Assembly (NCBI GenBank): GCA_014189435.1
Contig: CP050293.1
Span: 6,143,001 to 6,207,000, forward strand
Source of the DNA: Mesorhizobium loti
Lineage (GTDB): Bacteria; Pseudomonadota; Alphaproteobacteria; Rhizobiales; Rhizobiaceae
Length of the DNA: 64,000 nt
Reading direction: 5' to 3'
Both the position numbers and the translations under genes were made by a program. The notes beneath the pieces are model-generated. The model was not told the DNA's origin. It did no database searches and saw only the letters and a list, made by a program, of their open reading frames with translations. Positions 63,087 through 64,000 of this stretch are shown here, in pieces (the first letter of the stretch is position 1; each line of letters opens with the position of its first letter).

Positions 63087-64000
63087 TTAATCCAGCGTCC
63101 GCCTGAACCGAACCAATGCGACGCCGGCAAACAATGCCACGAACACCACCAGCCAGCCGATCTCGCCGGCCACCCCCGGCAGTTCCGCGCCCTTCAGCAT
63201 CACCGCGCGGGTGATGCGCAGGAAATGCGTCAGCGGGAAGATCTCGCCGAAGGTCTGCGCCCAGTCCGGCATGCCGCGATAGGGGAACATGAAACCCGAC
63301 AGCATGATCGACGGCAGGAAGAAGAAGAAGGTGAGTTGGAGGGCCTGCATCTGCGTGCGGGCGACGGTCGAAATCGTATAGCCGAGCAGCACCAGCGCAA
63401 GCACGAAGATCAGCACGGCGGTCAACAGCAGCGACATCGATCCGGTAAAGGGGATGGCGAACAGAAGCTTCGCCGCCGCCAGCACCACCACCACCTGCAC
63501 GCCGCCGACCGCCAGATAGGGCAGCACCTTGCCCATCATGATCTCGAGCGGGCTGGACGGCATGGCCAGCAGGTTCTCCATCGTGCCGCGCTCGGTCTCG
63601 CGCGTCAGCGCGATCGAGGTCATCATCACCATGGTCATCTGCAGGATGACGCCGAGCAGGCCGGGCACGATGTTGTATTGCGAGATGCCTTCGGGATTGT
63701 AGCGCCGGTGCACGACGACATCGAGCTGACCCTTGGCGGCCTCGGCGGCGGCTTCCTGCGTGCCTTGCGCCCTCAGCAGCGCCTGGCTGGCGACGGTGCC
63801 GAGCGTCGAGATGGCGCCGCTGGCCACCGCCGGGTCGGTGGCGTCGGCCTCGATGAGTATCTGCGGGTTGTTGCCGCTCTCCACCCTCCTGGCGAAATCG
63901 GCGGGGATAGTGACGACGAAGGCGACGTCGCCGCGCGATATCAGGAACTCGGCCTCGGCGGCACTTTGCGCGACATGGTCGAAACGATAGTAGCCGGTGG
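63087..64000 (-). CDS. ABC-2 type transporter permease, partial
   Basis: The C-terminal about 304 residues; the N-terminus is beyond the right edge. The visible part begins TGYYRFDHVAQSAAEAEFLISRGDVAFVVTIPADFARRVESG (extracellular domain) and continues with five or six membrane helices, including LLGVILQMTMVMMTSIALTRETERGTMENLLAMP, the ABC-2 signature. It ends FAGVALVRFRRTLD. Resembles YhhJ/YbhS-type permeases that pair with a separate ATPase to export drugs or lipid-linked cargo. Partner genes are outside. Confidence 0.9.
   Translation of the reverse strand, partial: TGYYRFDHVAQSAAEAEFLISRGDVAFVVTIPADFARRVESGNNPQILIEADATDPAVASGAISTLGTVASQALLRAQGTQEAAAEAAKGQLDVVVHRRYNPEGISQYNIVPGLLGVILQMTMVMMTSIALTRETERGTMENLLAMPSSPLEIMMGKVLPYLAVGGVQVVVVLAAAKLLFAIPFTGSMSLLLTAVLIFVLALVLLGYTISTVARTQMQALQLTFFFFLPSIMLSGFMFPYRGMPDWAQTFGEIFPLTHFLRITRAVMLKGAELPGVAGEIGWLVVFVALFAGVALVRFRRTLD

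Overview
The window looks like a piece of a rhizobial alphaproteobacterial chromosome, most probably Mesorhizobium or a close relative. The reasons are high GC with strong GC bias at third codon positions, many copies of RIME-like palindromic intergenic repeats, Irr-type iron boxes, EcfG-type stress promoters, an NHEJ Ku-LigD pair and the membrane-bound ferritin MbfA. No replication origin, rRNA operon or CRISPR array is visible; one tRNA (Leu, CAG) is present.

Positions 1 to about 9363 are the integrase-proximal end of a prophage (the rest lies left of the window). Almost everything reads leftward in a tightly overlapping series: a tyrosine integrase at the right end, a divergent Arc-type repressor with paired operators, a small excisionase-like protein, a PC4-like ssDNA-binding protein, a winged-helix replication-type protein with repeated sites at its 3' end, a ParB-like protein, a winged-helix regulator, a NusG paralogue, small and large terminase subunits and several small virion-type genes. 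The prophage interrupts comM (Mg-chelatase-like helicase): the 3' part of comM resumes at about 9364 and the 5' end is off the window.

Positions 9.4-38.7 kb are chromosomal: DnaJ-domain protein, malate synthase G, a hydantoinase/oxoprolinase, a CDGSH iron-sulfur protein, two tandem secreted six-cysteine proteins, a PLP decarboxylase plus a CysK-like enzyme divergent from a BTAD/TPR transcription regulator, cytochrome b561 under a probable Irr box, a CNBD/thioredoxin-reductase-like fusion with a UBP zinc finger, tRNA-Leu, then gpmA-dapB-ABC exporter, glucokinase, mepA, an SDR-queG-GST run, uppP, yraN-rsmI and an EamA-type membrane protein.

Positions 39.1-48.7 kb carry the conserved hemW-rdgB-(frameshifted VOC)-rph // hrcA block. 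Between rph and hrcA lies a 408-bp mobile element with perfect 27-bp terminal inverted repeats, an 8-bp target duplication and one 70-residue reading frame but no transposase; I regard this as the most interesting novel item. It is followed by a sorbosone-dehydrogenase-like protein with an EcfG-type promoter, LysE, CysK and a GST.

Positions 48.7-64 kb hold an ECF sigma factor with its YCII partner, a saccharopine-dehydrogenase/DUF4166-like protein with a DCC thiol oxidoreductase, a low-GC orphan gene flanked by imperfect direct repeats, Ku and LigD under an EcfG-type promoter, an ArsR regulator, DUF1127, NIPSNAP and Abm proteins, mbfA with a perfect 29-bp Irr-box palindrome, a threonine dehydratase split by a one-base C-run insertion, and the end of an ABC-2 permease. 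RIME-like repeats occupy most long gene-free gaps. Functional calls come from reading motifs; no database search was possible.
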